Below, in pieces: positions 1 through 7,213 of a DNA stretch of 64,000 nt. The stretch's first letter is position 1; every line of letters starts with the position of its first letter. The translations under genes were made by a program, and so were the position numbers. Origin of the DNA: DASZTV01 sp035550655 (lineage in GTDB: Bacteria; Actinomycetota; Actinomycetes; JAFAQI01); assembly GCA_035550655.1 (NCBI GenBank), contig DASZOU010000001.1:25191-89190 (forward strand), read 5' to 3'. A model generated the notes under the pieces. It saw only the letters and a program-made list of their open reading frames with translations, was not told the DNA's origin and searched no databases.

Positions 1-479
1 CGTTCCTCTACCTGGCGGCCGTCGGGGTGGCGCTGGCCATGATCGACCTCGACGTCCAGCGGCTGCCCGACAAGCTCACCCTGCCGTCGTATCCGGTGGG
101 GCTGGTTCTCCTCGGGATCGCCGCTGCCGTCGACGGCAGCGGGTGGGCCTACGGACGGGCCCTGATCGGCATGGCCGCCCTGTTCGGCTTCTACGCCATC
201 GTCTGGTTCATCTATCCCGCCGGCATGGGCCTCGGCGACGTAAAGCTCTCCGGTGTCCTCGGGCTGTACCTGGCCTGGCTGGGGTGGGGCCAGCTCCTGG
301 TCGGGGCGTTCTCCGCGTTCTTGGTCGGCGCGGTGGTGAGCGTGGCGGTCGTCGCCATCCGCGGTGGCGATCGCAAGACGAAAGTGCCATTTGGGCCTTT
401 TATGCTGATTGGTGTCCTGATCGCGGTGTTTGCCGGGCATCCGATCAGCCATGCGTACGTTCACTCGCTGCGTCACTGA
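1..479 (+). CDS. Prepilin peptidase (A24 family), C-terminal part
   Basis: The gene is cut by the window start; the frame is open from base 3. The product is the C-terminal part of an integral membrane aspartic peptidase that cleaves, and in many homologues N-methylates, type IV prepilins. Both catalytic-Asp regions of the family are visible: IDLDVQRLPD near the left edge and GMGLGDVKL about 55 residues later. Several hydrophobic helices follow, ending in a short cytoplasmic tail at TGA 477-479. The next gene is pilM, so it belongs to the pilus cluster. The missing N-terminus lies upstream of the window. Confidence 0.9.
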   Translation, partial: FLYLAAVGVALAMIDLDVQRLPDKLTLPSYPVGLVLLGIAAAVDGSGWAYGRALIGMAALFGFYAIVWFIYPAGMGLGDVKLSGVLGLYLAWLGWGQLLVGAFSAFLVGAVVSVAVVAIRGGDRKTKVPFGPFMLIGVLIAVFAGHPISHAYVHSLRH

Positions 480-620
480 GGCAGCGGTCTAGGCCGGTCG
501 GCCCAGTCAGTCCGCTTCAACCGCTCAAGCCCGGGGGTCTCGCGACCGATCCCGTTGAGGACAGAGTTACAGGGAGCGGGTTCGGCGGCGGATCCCCAGC
601 CGCTACAGGAGGACGGACCA

Positions 621-1697
621 GTGGCAGGAAACGCGGTCGGTCTCGATATCGGGACCTCCGGTGTCCGCGCCGCCGAGCTGACGGTCGGCAAAGGCACCGC
701 GACGCTGCACCGGTTCGGGCAGGTCGCGTTGCCGGTGGGCGCCGTTCGCGACGGCGAGGTCATCGACTCGGCGGCGGTCGCCGAGGCGATCAAGCATCTC
801 TGGAGCACCGCGAAGTTCTCGACCAAGCGAGTCGTTCTGGGGGTGGCGAACCCGAAGGTCATCGTCCGCCAGGTCGACCTGCCGTGGATGCCGGAAGCCG
901 AGCTCCGCAAGTCGCTCGGGCTCCAGGCGGCCGATTACATCCCGATCCCGGTTGAACAGGCAATCCTCGACTTCCACCCGATCGAGTCCCTCACGAACGA
1001 GAACGGGATCCAGTCACTGCGGGTGCTGCTTGTGGCTGCCCTTCGCGACATGGTCACGACCGCGCTCGACACCGTGAAGCGCGCCGGCCTGCAGCCGGTG
1101 CACGTCGACCTCACGCCGTTTGCGGTCTTGCGGGCCCTCGCCCAGACCGATCAGACCGGCGCGCAGCCGGGCATGCACAACAACGCTGAGGCGATCGTCG
1201 ATGTCGGCGCCACGGTCACCAACATCGTCATCCACCAGAACGGCGTGCCGCGCTTCGTCCGGATCCTGTTGATGGGAGGCGACGGCGTCACCGACTCGGT
1301 GAGCGAGCGCCTCGGCGTGCCCTTCGAGCAGGCCGTTGCCGTCAAGCAGCAGCTCGGGATGTCCCCGGTTCGCGGCGAGATCGTGAGCGAGCACCCTGCC
1401 GCCCGGGTCATCGAGGCATCGGCGACGTCGTTCCTCGAGGAGATCCGCGGTTCGCTCGACTACTACCTCGCGCAGCCGAACTCGACGCCACTCAGCCGCG
1501 TGGTTCTGTCCGGCGGGGGAGCCCGCCTCGGCGGGCTCGCGCAGCGACTCGCCGCGGCCACCCGGCTTCCGGTCCACCCGGGTGCGGCGATGTCGGCCCT
1601 CCGGATCGGGAAGACCGGTCTGACCCCGGAGCAGCTGGCGTACGTCGAGCCGCAGATTGCGGTTCCGGTCGGCCTCGCGTTGGGAGTTGCAGCGTGA
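621..1697 (+). CDS. pilM: Type IV pilus assembly protein PilM
   Basis: Actin-like cytoplasmic ATPase-fold protein that binds the PilN N-terminus and links the cytoplasmic ring to the inner-membrane pilus platform. I chose GTG 621 (358 aa) because AGGAGG lies at 607-612 with ideal spacing and the protein then begins with the family's phosphate-1 motif VGLDIGTSGVRAAEL. The second nucleotide-binding motif (DVGATVTNIVIHQNG) is at about residue 195 and the adenosine-binding LSGGGARLGGL at about residue 295. An in-frame ATG at 555 would add 22 residues without similarity to the family. It overlaps pilN by 4 nt. Confidence 0.93.
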   Translation: MAGNAVGLDIGTSGVRAAELTVGKGTATLHRFGQVALPVGAVRDGEVIDSAAVAEAIKHLWSTAKFSTKRVVLGVANPKVIVRQVDLPWMPEAELRKSLGLQAADYIPIPVEQAILDFHPIESLTNENGIQSLRVLLVAALRDMVTTALDTVKRAGLQPVHVDLTPFAVLRALAQTDQTGAQPGMHNNAEAIVDVGATVTNIVIHQNGVPRFVRILLMGGDGVTDSVSERLGVPFEQAVAVKQQLGMSPVRGEIVSEHPAARVIEASATSFLEEIRGSLDYYLAQPNSTPLSRVVLSGGGARLGGLAQRLAAATRLPVHPGAAMSALRIGKTGLTPEQLAYVEPQIAVPVGLALGVAA

Positions 1698-2416
1698 CCA
1701 CCCAGACCGTGCAGTCCGCCGGCACGGGGACGATGCCGCGGGTCAACTTGATGCCGCCGGAGATCGCGCAGGCGGCAAGGTTCCGGCAGGTCCAGGTCGG
1801 CCTGGGTGCGGCCGTGCTTGCGGCCGTCGCCGTCGCAGGGCTCCTTTATGTGCACGAGCACAGCGGTGTCGCCGCCGCGAAGGACGAGCTGGCGGCCGCC
1901 CAGCAGACCAACGCCTCGTTGCAGACCAAGTTGGCAAGCCTGAACGCCGTCAAGGAAACCTTCGCCGCGGTTCAGGCACGGCAGGCGATGCTCACCACGG
2001 CGATGGGAAGCGAAGTCCGCTGGTCGTTCATCCTCAACGACCTGTCGTTCCGGATGCCCAGCAACGTCTGGTTGACCAACCTGTCCGTGAGCCCGACGAG
2101 CACGACGGCTGCCCCGCCGGCCGCGCCGGCGACGCTGGGCTCGTCGGCGGCACCGGCGGCGGTTGTGCCGATCGCGACGATCACCTTCTCGGGCATCGGA
2201 TTCAAGCACGACGATGTCGCGGCCTGGCTGGACTCGATGGCGAAGGAGAAGAGCTTCAGCGACCCGACCTTCGGCAACTCGACTGAGTCCACCGTCGGCA
2301 CCCATCCCGTCGTCGACTTCAGCAGCACCGTCATCGTCACCTCCGTGGCAGAGTCGGGCCGCTACGCGGCGCAGACGACCGCCGAGAGCGCCACGCCGAC
2401 CGGGACCACGCCATGA
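1694..2416 (+). CDS. pilN: Type IV pilus assembly protein PilN
   Basis: Bitopic membrane protein of the PilM-N-O alignment complex, 240 aa. The short cytoplasmic segment contains VNLMPPEI, the PilN motif that inserts into PilM. A transmembrane helix spans about residues 34-54, followed by an Ala/Gln-rich coiled coil and a periplasmic-type ferredoxin-like domain (WSFILNDLSFRMPSNVWLTN). The GTG start overlaps the pilM stop and the ATG of pilO overlaps this stop, so the three genes are translationally coupled. The end is Thr/Pro-rich and looks disordered. Confidence 0.9.
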   Translation: MTTQTVQSAGTGTMPRVNLMPPEIAQAARFRQVQVGLGAAVLAAVAVAGLLYVHEHSGVAAAKDELAAAQQTNASLQTKLASLNAVKETFAAVQARQAMLTTAMGSEVRWSFILNDLSFRMPSNVWLTNLSVSPTSTTAAPPAAPATLGSSAAPAAVVPIATITFSGIGFKHDDVAAWLDSMAKEKSFSDPTFGNSTESTVGTHPVVDFSSTVIVTSVAESGRYAAQTTAESATPTGTTP

Positions 2417-3165
2417 CTCAGTTCCGACGATGGACGATCGGTACGGCGATCCTGGTGGTGGTCATCATCGCCGCCGGTTGGTTCATGCTGGCGAAGCCGC
2501 AGAAGAACAAGGTGGCGGATCTCCATCAGCAGGCCGCCGCGCAGCAGCAGGCCAACGCCGTGCTCCTTACGCAGATCTCCGCGCTCCAGGCTGAGCAGAA
2601 GGAGCTCCCGCAACAGCAGCTCGTGCTACAGAAGTTCTCGACCGAGGTTCCGGACAACATGGCCGAGCCGACGCTTATTCGCCAGCTGTCCAGCGCCGCG
2701 AACGGTGCCGGCGTGGATCTCAGCGCGATTGCTCCCGGCGCGGCGAGTGCACTCAGCGTGGCCTCGCCGGGCGGCGCTCAAAGCCTAGGCGGCACGAGTC
2801 CGGCAGGATCGGTCCAGCTCTACCAGCTGCCGCTTTCGCTCTCGGTCGCGGGCACGTACGCCAACGTCGAGTCGTTCTTCAACTCCCTCGAGCGGTTGCC
2901 TCGGGCGTTTCTCGTGCACAGTTTCAGCCTCGCACCTGGGTCGAGCTCGGCCAGCGGCCCGAACCAGCTCGCCGCCTCGCTGTCCGCGGCCGTGTTCTTC
3001 GCGCCGGGCAGCGCCTACACGCCGCCCGTCGTACCGACGCCGCAGACGACAACCGCGCCGGCCCCGGCGCAGTCCACAGCGCCCACCGGCACCACCGCGA
3101 CACCGCCGGCGGTCGTTTCCTCGATCCAGGCTTCGGAGCCCCCGCTTCAGGTCCCGAACGGGTAG
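2413..3165 (+). CDS. pilO: Type IV pilus assembly protein PilO
   Basis: Partner of PilN in the inner-membrane alignment complex, 250 aa. A transmembrane helix lies at residues ~8-26, then a Gln/Ala-rich coiled coil (residues ~35-70) and a PilO-type globular domain with the typical segment 'YANVESFFNSLERLPRAFLV' around residue 155. The C-terminal ~50 residues are Pro/Thr/Ala-rich, an actinobacterial-style low-complexity tail. ATGA overlap with pilN. Confidence 0.88.
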   Translation: MTQFRRWTIGTAILVVVIIAAGWFMLAKPQKNKVADLHQQAAAQQQANAVLLTQISALQAEQKELPQQQLVLQKFSTEVPDNMAEPTLIRQLSSAANGAGVDLSAIAPGAASALSVASPGGAQSLGGTSPAGSVQLYQLPLSLSVAGTYANVESFFNSLERLPRAFLVHSFSLAPGSSSASGPNQLAASLSAAVFFAPGSAYTPPVVPTPQTTTAPAPAQSTAPTGTTATPPAVVSSIQASEPPLQVPNG

Positions 3166-3179
3166 GAGGCCCGCAAACC

Positions 3180-3932
3180 ATGAGCGACACCTCCATTCTT
3201 CCCGGCGCGACACTGCCGGAAGCGGGAACGACCCCGCCGGGTCCGGCCGGACTCGACGATCCGGGGCCCGGCGACGACCGTCGACGGCTGCTGATCATCG
3301 GCGGCATCGTTGCCGCCGTGCTGGTGCTGGTCGTTGCTTACCTGCTGCTGAAGGGCGGCGGTTCCTCGTCGCCGTCGGATTCATCTGCCGGACTCGTGCC
3401 CCGCGGAACGCCGGCTGCCAGCGCGCCCAGCACCTCCGGGAGCAGCGGTTCGGCGAGCAAGCCAGCCGCAGCCGGGTCCGGCAACAGCGGCAAGGGCAAG
3501 GCGGGCACCGTCCTGCCCAAGAAGACCCACACCCGCCTCGCGCGCGACCCGTTCAAGCCGCTGGTGGCGGCAGCCGTTCCGGGTACCGGCTCGGTCGTCG
3601 GGTCGACGACGGTGAGTCCCGCTCCTGGCTCGGTACCGGGCACCGTGCCGACCACGCCCGCTCAGGGCGGCAGCCCGGGCACCTCATTCGGGTCGCCGCA
3701 GGCAGTCCGCCTGCTCAAGGTGCGCGGCGCCAAGTCGGCGGTCTTCGAGGTCAGCTACGCCCACCACAAGGCATTCCGGTACGACGTGGTGGCGCCATCT
3801 GCCTCGAGCGCCCGTGGAACGGTCTTTGCTCAGGACTTCGCTCTCCTGGGCATCCAGGGCAATGACGTCACCGTTCAGGTGGGCGATGCGACGCCGTTCG
3901 ACCTCAAGGTCGGTGCTTCGCACACCGTCTGA
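3180..3932 (+). CDS. PilP-like membrane-anchored pilus assembly protein
   Basis: A 250-aa bitopic protein: ~37 acidic/Pro-rich cytoplasmic residues, one strong transmembrane helix (residues ~38-58), a long Ser/Gly/Ala/Pro linker, then a compact C-terminal β-rich domain (residues ~170-250). The segment LARDPFKPLV at about residue 119 resembles the RDPF motif of PilP, which in Gram-negative bacteria is encoded directly after pilO. GAGG-type ribosome site and 14-nt gap to pilO. The position supports a PilP-like role, but PilP is a lipoprotein joining the secretin, which a Gram-positive cell lacks, so the partner here is unknown. Confidence 0.6.
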   Translation: MSDTSILPGATLPEAGTTPPGPAGLDDPGPGDDRRRLLIIGGIVAAVLVLVVAYLLLKGGGSSSPSDSSAGLVPRGTPAASAPSTSGSSGSASKPAAAGSGNSGKGKAGTVLPKKTHTRLARDPFKPLVAAAVPGTGSVVGSTTVSPAPGSVPGTVPTTPAQGGSPGTSFGSPQAVRLLKVRGAKSAVFEVSYAHHKAFRYDVVAPSASSARGTVFAQDFALLGIQGNDVTVQVGDATPFDLKVGASHTV

Positions 3933-3942
3933 GCAAGCTCCC

Positions 3943-3978
3943 CGTCAGCACCGTTCGCAGCCGCGAACGGTGCTGACG
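3943..3978 (+). terminator. Perfect 16-bp hairpin between the pil and aro operons
   Basis: A 16-bp perfect inverted repeat (left arm 3943-3958, right arm 3963-3978) with AGCC as the 4-nt loop, 10 nt after the last pil gene. No U-run follows, which is common for hairpin terminators in high-GC actinobacteria. Its position between two co-oriented operons supports termination. Confidence 0.7.
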
Positions 3979-4025
3979 CATGTCGCGGCCCGCTACCTCG
4001 CCATCGCGACCGGCAGAATGGTGTG

Positions 4026-5204
4026 GTGCTGCGCTGGCTGACTGCAGGGGAATCGCACGGGCCTGCCCTGGTGGCGGTCCTCGACGGGCTTCCCGCCGGC
4101 ACGGCGATCACGACCAAGGAGATCGCTGCCGAGCTACAGCGCCGCCGCGCCGGCTACGGCCGCGGCGCCCGGATGTCCTTCGAGCAGGACGAGGTCGAGC
4201 TCACCGGCGGCGTCCGGCACGGCCGGACCATCGGTGCACCGGTCGCGGTCCGGGTCGGCAACACCGAGTGGCCGAAGTGGGAGACGGTGATGTCGGCCGA
4301 CCCGGTGGCAGCAGAGGAGCTCGACGGGCTCGGCCGCGCGGCGCCGCTCACCAGGCCCAGGCCCGGCCACGCCGATCTGGTGGGGATGCAGAAGTACGGC
4401 TTCACCGACGCCCGGCCGGTGCTGGAGCGCGCGAGCGCCCGTGAGACGGCGGCGCGCGTGGCATTGGGTGCCGTAGCCAAGGCGTTCCTCGCGCAGGCCC
4501 TGGATGTCGAGATCCTCAGCCACGTGGTCGAGATCGGCGGGGTGGCCGCGCCCGCGGGCGTGCTGCCCGATCCCGGCGGCCTCGAAGCGGTCGACGCCGA
4601 TCCGGTGCGCTGTGTGGATCCTGCGGCGAGCGCCGCGATGATCGCCGAGGTGGACGCCGCCAAGGCCGAGGGAGACACCCTCGGCGGCGTGGTCGAGGTG
4701 GTGGTCTACGGGCTGCCGCCGGGCCTCGGCAGCCACGTGCACTGGGACCGTCGCATCGACAGCCGGCTCGCTGCGGCGCTCATGGGCATCCAGGCCATCA
4801 AGGGTGTCGAGGTCGGAGACGGCTTCACCACCGCGCGCCGGCGTGGAAGCGAGGCGCACGACGAGATCGAGAGCTCCGCGGACGGTCTGCGTCGTCGTAC
4901 CGGCCGGGCGGGGGGAACCGAAGGCGGCATGACGACCGGTGAGCTGCTGCGGGTGCGAGCGGCGATGAAGCCGATCTCCACCGTGCCGCGAGCGCTCGAC
5001 ACCGTGGACGTGGCGACGGGGGAGCCGGCCAAGGCGATCAACCAACGTTCCGATGTGTGTGCGGTTCCGGCGGCGGGGGTGGTCGCCGAAGCGATGGTGG
5101 CGCTGGTCCTCGCCGAGGCTGCGGTCGAGAAGTTCGGCGGTGACTCGGTGGCGGAGACGCGGCGAAACCGCGACGCGTACCTCGCGTCGTTGGTCGTCCG
5201 GTGA
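4026..5204 (+). CDS. aroC: Chorismate synthase
   Basis: FMN-dependent enzyme that converts 5-enolpyruvylshikimate-3-phosphate to chorismate. 392 aa from GTG 4026, giving the actinobacterial N-terminus MLRWLTAGESHGPALVA; GTG 4023 would add one residue. A -10-like CAGAAT (4014-4019) ends 6 nt before GTG 4026, as expected for a leaderless mRNA. Family signatures: GESHG at the N-terminus, RAS(A)RETAARVA around residue 135, and a GGMTTGE core near residue 300. First gene of aroC-aroK-aroB-aroQ; overlaps aroK by GTGA. Confidence 0.97.
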   Translation: MLRWLTAGESHGPALVAVLDGLPAGTAITTKEIAAELQRRRAGYGRGARMSFEQDEVELTGGVRHGRTIGAPVAVRVGNTEWPKWETVMSADPVAAEELDGLGRAAPLTRPRPGHADLVGMQKYGFTDARPVLERASARETAARVALGAVAKAFLAQALDVEILSHVVEIGGVAAPAGVLPDPGGLEAVDADPVRCVDPAASAAMIAEVDAAKAEGDTLGGVVEVVVYGLPPGLGSHVHWDRRIDSRLAAALMGIQAIKGVEVGDGFTTARRRGSEAHDEIESSADGLRRRTGRAGGTEGGMTTGELLRVRAAMKPISTVPRALDTVDVATGEPAKAINQRSDVCAVPAAGVVAEAMVALVLAEAAVEKFGGDSVAETRRNRDAYLASLVVR

Positions 5205-5698
5205 CTCCGCTTGTCGTCCTGGTCGGGCCGCCCGGCGCCGGCAAGTCCACGGTCGGCCGAGTGGTCGCGAAGCGCCGTGGCGTCGGCTTCCGCGACACCG
5301 ACGAGGACGTGGCCGAGTCGGCAGGGCAGCCGATCAGCGACATCTTTGTGGAGCAGGGCGAGCCCGCGTTTCGGGTCATGGAGCGCAAAGCCGTCCAACG
5401 GGCTGTGGCCGACCACGACGGCGTCCTCGCGCTCGGTGGCGGAGCAGTGCTGGATCCGGCGACCCGGGCGCTTTTGGGCGGGCAGCGCGTCGTGTTCCTC
5501 GACGTCGGGCTGGCCGAGGCGACGTCACGGGTCGGGCTCAACCGCGACCGCCCGCTTCTGCTCGGAAACCCGCGGGCTCAGCTGCGGGTGATGCTCGAGG
5601 AGCGGCGCCCGCTGTACCTCGAGGTGGCGACTGCGACGGTGACGACGGATGGCAGGACGGCCGACGAGGTGGCGGACGCGGTCGAGGCCGCGCTGTGA
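5201..5698 (+). CDS. aroK: Shikimate kinase
   Basis: Phosphorylates shikimate at O3 with ATP. 165 aa, the normal length. Walker A GPPGAGKST at residues 8-16, the shikimate-binding DTDEDV around residue 33, the GGG motif (ALGGGAV) around residue 79 and the lid region with NRDRPLLLGN. Embedded between aroC and aroB with 4-nt GTGA overlaps on both sides. Confidence 0.96.
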   Translation: MTPLVVLVGPPGAGKSTVGRVVAKRRGVGFRDTDEDVAESAGQPISDIFVEQGEPAFRVMERKAVQRAVADHDGVLALGGGAVLDPATRALLGGQRVVFLDVGLAEATSRVGLNRDRPLLLGNPRAQLRVMLEERRPLYLEVATATVTTDGRTADEVADAVEAAL

Positions 5699-6774
5699 CG
5701 ACGGTGATGCGGGTCGGCGGTGGCGCGCCGTACGACGTCGTGATCGGACCGGGGACGACCTCTCTCGTCGCGGGGATGGCGGCCGGTGCCACGTCCGTGG
5801 CGGTCATCTCGGACCCGACGGTGGCCTCGCACGCCGAGACGATTGCTGCTCAGCTTCGTGAGGTGGGCGTGACCGTCGTCATGTTGCCTGTCCCGCCGGG
5901 CGAGGCGGCGAAGTCGCTGGCGACGCTCTCGGGGCTGTGGGACGCGCTCGGCCAGCACCGGCTGAGCCGCAATGACGCCGTCGTCGCCGTCGGCGGGGGA
6001 GCGACGACGGATGTCGCAGGCTTCGCGGCCGCGACTTGGCTGCGCGGCATCCGCGTCATCCAGGTCCCCACGACGTTGCTCGCGATGGTGGACGCCGCGA
6101 TCGGCGGCAAGACCGGCATCAACACCGCTGCCGGCAAGAACCTGGTCGGCGCGTTCTACCCGCCGGCCGGCGTCGTCGTCGATCTGGATGTTCTTGCCAC
6201 GCTTCCCAAGGAGCAGTGGGTCAACGGCATGGCGGAGGTCATCAAAGCCGGCTTCATCGCCGACCCTGCCATCCTCGAGCTGGTTGAGGCCGACTTCGCG
6301 GGGGCAGCCGTGCCCTCGGGAGCCGCGGCACGGGAGCTCATCGAACGTGCCATCGCCATGAAGGTCGATGTCGTCTCCCGTGACCTCAAGGAAGCGGGCC
6401 TGCGGGAGATGCTCAACTACGGGCACACACTCGGTCATGCGATCGAGCGCCTCGAGGACTACCGCATCCCGCACGGCCACGCGGTGTCGATCGGGATGGT
6501 GTTCGCGGCCGGGCTCGGCCGGGCCGCGGGGACGATCGACGGCGAGACGATGATGCGGCACCAGGTGGTGCTGGCCGCGACCGGACTGCCGACGACGTAC
6601 CGCCCGGACGCATTGCCTGATCTGGTCGAGCTGATGCGGATCGACAAGAAGGCGCGAGGGGACAAGCTGCGCTTCGTGGTGCTGAAAGGACTGGCCGCCC
6701 CGGTGATCCTCGACGATCCTGAGCCGTCGATGCTCGAGGCTGCGTATCGAGAGGTGGCCCGGATCCATGGCTAA
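5695..6774 (+). CDS. aroB: 3-dehydroquinate synthase
   Basis: NAD- and metal-dependent enzyme that cyclises DAHP to 3-dehydroquinate. 359 aa from GTG 5695, which overlaps the aroK stop; the longer upstream reading frame is only open by composition. NAD-binding VGGGATTDVAGF at about residue 98, the GGKTGIN motif at about residue 138, and metal-ligand regions NGMAEVIKAGF, NYGHTLGHAIE and HGHAVSIGM. The start of aroQ overlaps its last codons by 8 nt. Confidence 0.97.
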   Translation: MTTVMRVGGGAPYDVVIGPGTTSLVAGMAAGATSVAVISDPTVASHAETIAAQLREVGVTVVMLPVPPGEAAKSLATLSGLWDALGQHRLSRNDAVVAVGGGATTDVAGFAAATWLRGIRVIQVPTTLLAMVDAAIGGKTGINTAAGKNLVGAFYPPAGVVVDLDVLATLPKEQWVNGMAEVIKAGFIADPAILELVEADFAGAAVPSGAAARELIERAIAMKVDVVSRDLKEAGLREMLNYGHTLGHAIERLEDYRIPHGHAVSIGMVFAAGLGRAAGTIDGETMMRHQVVLAATGLPTTYRPDALPDLVELMRIDKKARGDKLRFVVLKGLAAPVILDDPEPSMLEAAYREVARIHG

Positions 6775-7210
6775 GCGCGTGCTCGTCCTCAACGGGCCGA
6801 ATCTCGGACGGCTCGGTACCCGCGAGCCGGATGTCTACGGCAAGGCAAGCCACGATGACCTTGTCGCCGCGTGCCGGCAGGCGGGGGAGGAGCTAGGCCT
6901 CGAGGTCGAGGTGCGCCAGACCGACGACGAGGCCACGTTCATCGGCTGGCTGCACGAGCTCGCGTCCGGCGGCTTCGACGGAGCCCTGCTCAACCCGGCG
7001 GCCTGGACCCACACCAGCGTCGCGCTGCGCGACGCGGCAGCACAGGTCGACGTGCCGTTCATCGAGGTTCATCTGTCGAACCCGCTCGCACGCGAGGAGT
7101 TCCGGCACACGTCGTACACCGCCGGCCTTGCCTATGGCGTGATCGCAGGGTTCGGCGTCAGCTCCTACCTGCTGGCGCTCGGCGCGCTGGCCGAGCGCCT
7201 GCATCGCTAG
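6767..7210 (+). CDS. aroQ: Type II 3-dehydroquinate dehydratase
   Basis: 147-aa flavodoxin-fold enzyme removing water from 3-dehydroquinate by a trans mechanism. The N-terminus has the family signature LNGPNLGRLGTREPDVYG, with the catalytic flexible loop and Tyr. Later the conserved Asn (LLNPAAWTHTSVALRDA) and the histidine region IEVHLSNPLAREEFRH are present. Last gene of the aro operon. It ends 3 nt from the stop of the convergent secreted-protein gene, leaving no space for a separate terminator. Confidence 0.96.
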   Translation: MAKRVLVLNGPNLGRLGTREPDVYGKASHDDLVAACRQAGEELGLEVEVRQTDDEATFIGWLHELASGGFDGALLNPAAWTHTSVALRDAAAQVDVPFIEVHLSNPLAREEFRHTSYTAGLAYGVIAGFGVSSYLLALGALAERLHR

Positions 7211-7213
7211 CGG

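Noticed and set aside
3943..3978. Fifth member of the 59-nt palindrome family
   Set aside because: It is 36 nt long, has a 4-nt loop and lacks the GGCG-N17-CGCC core.
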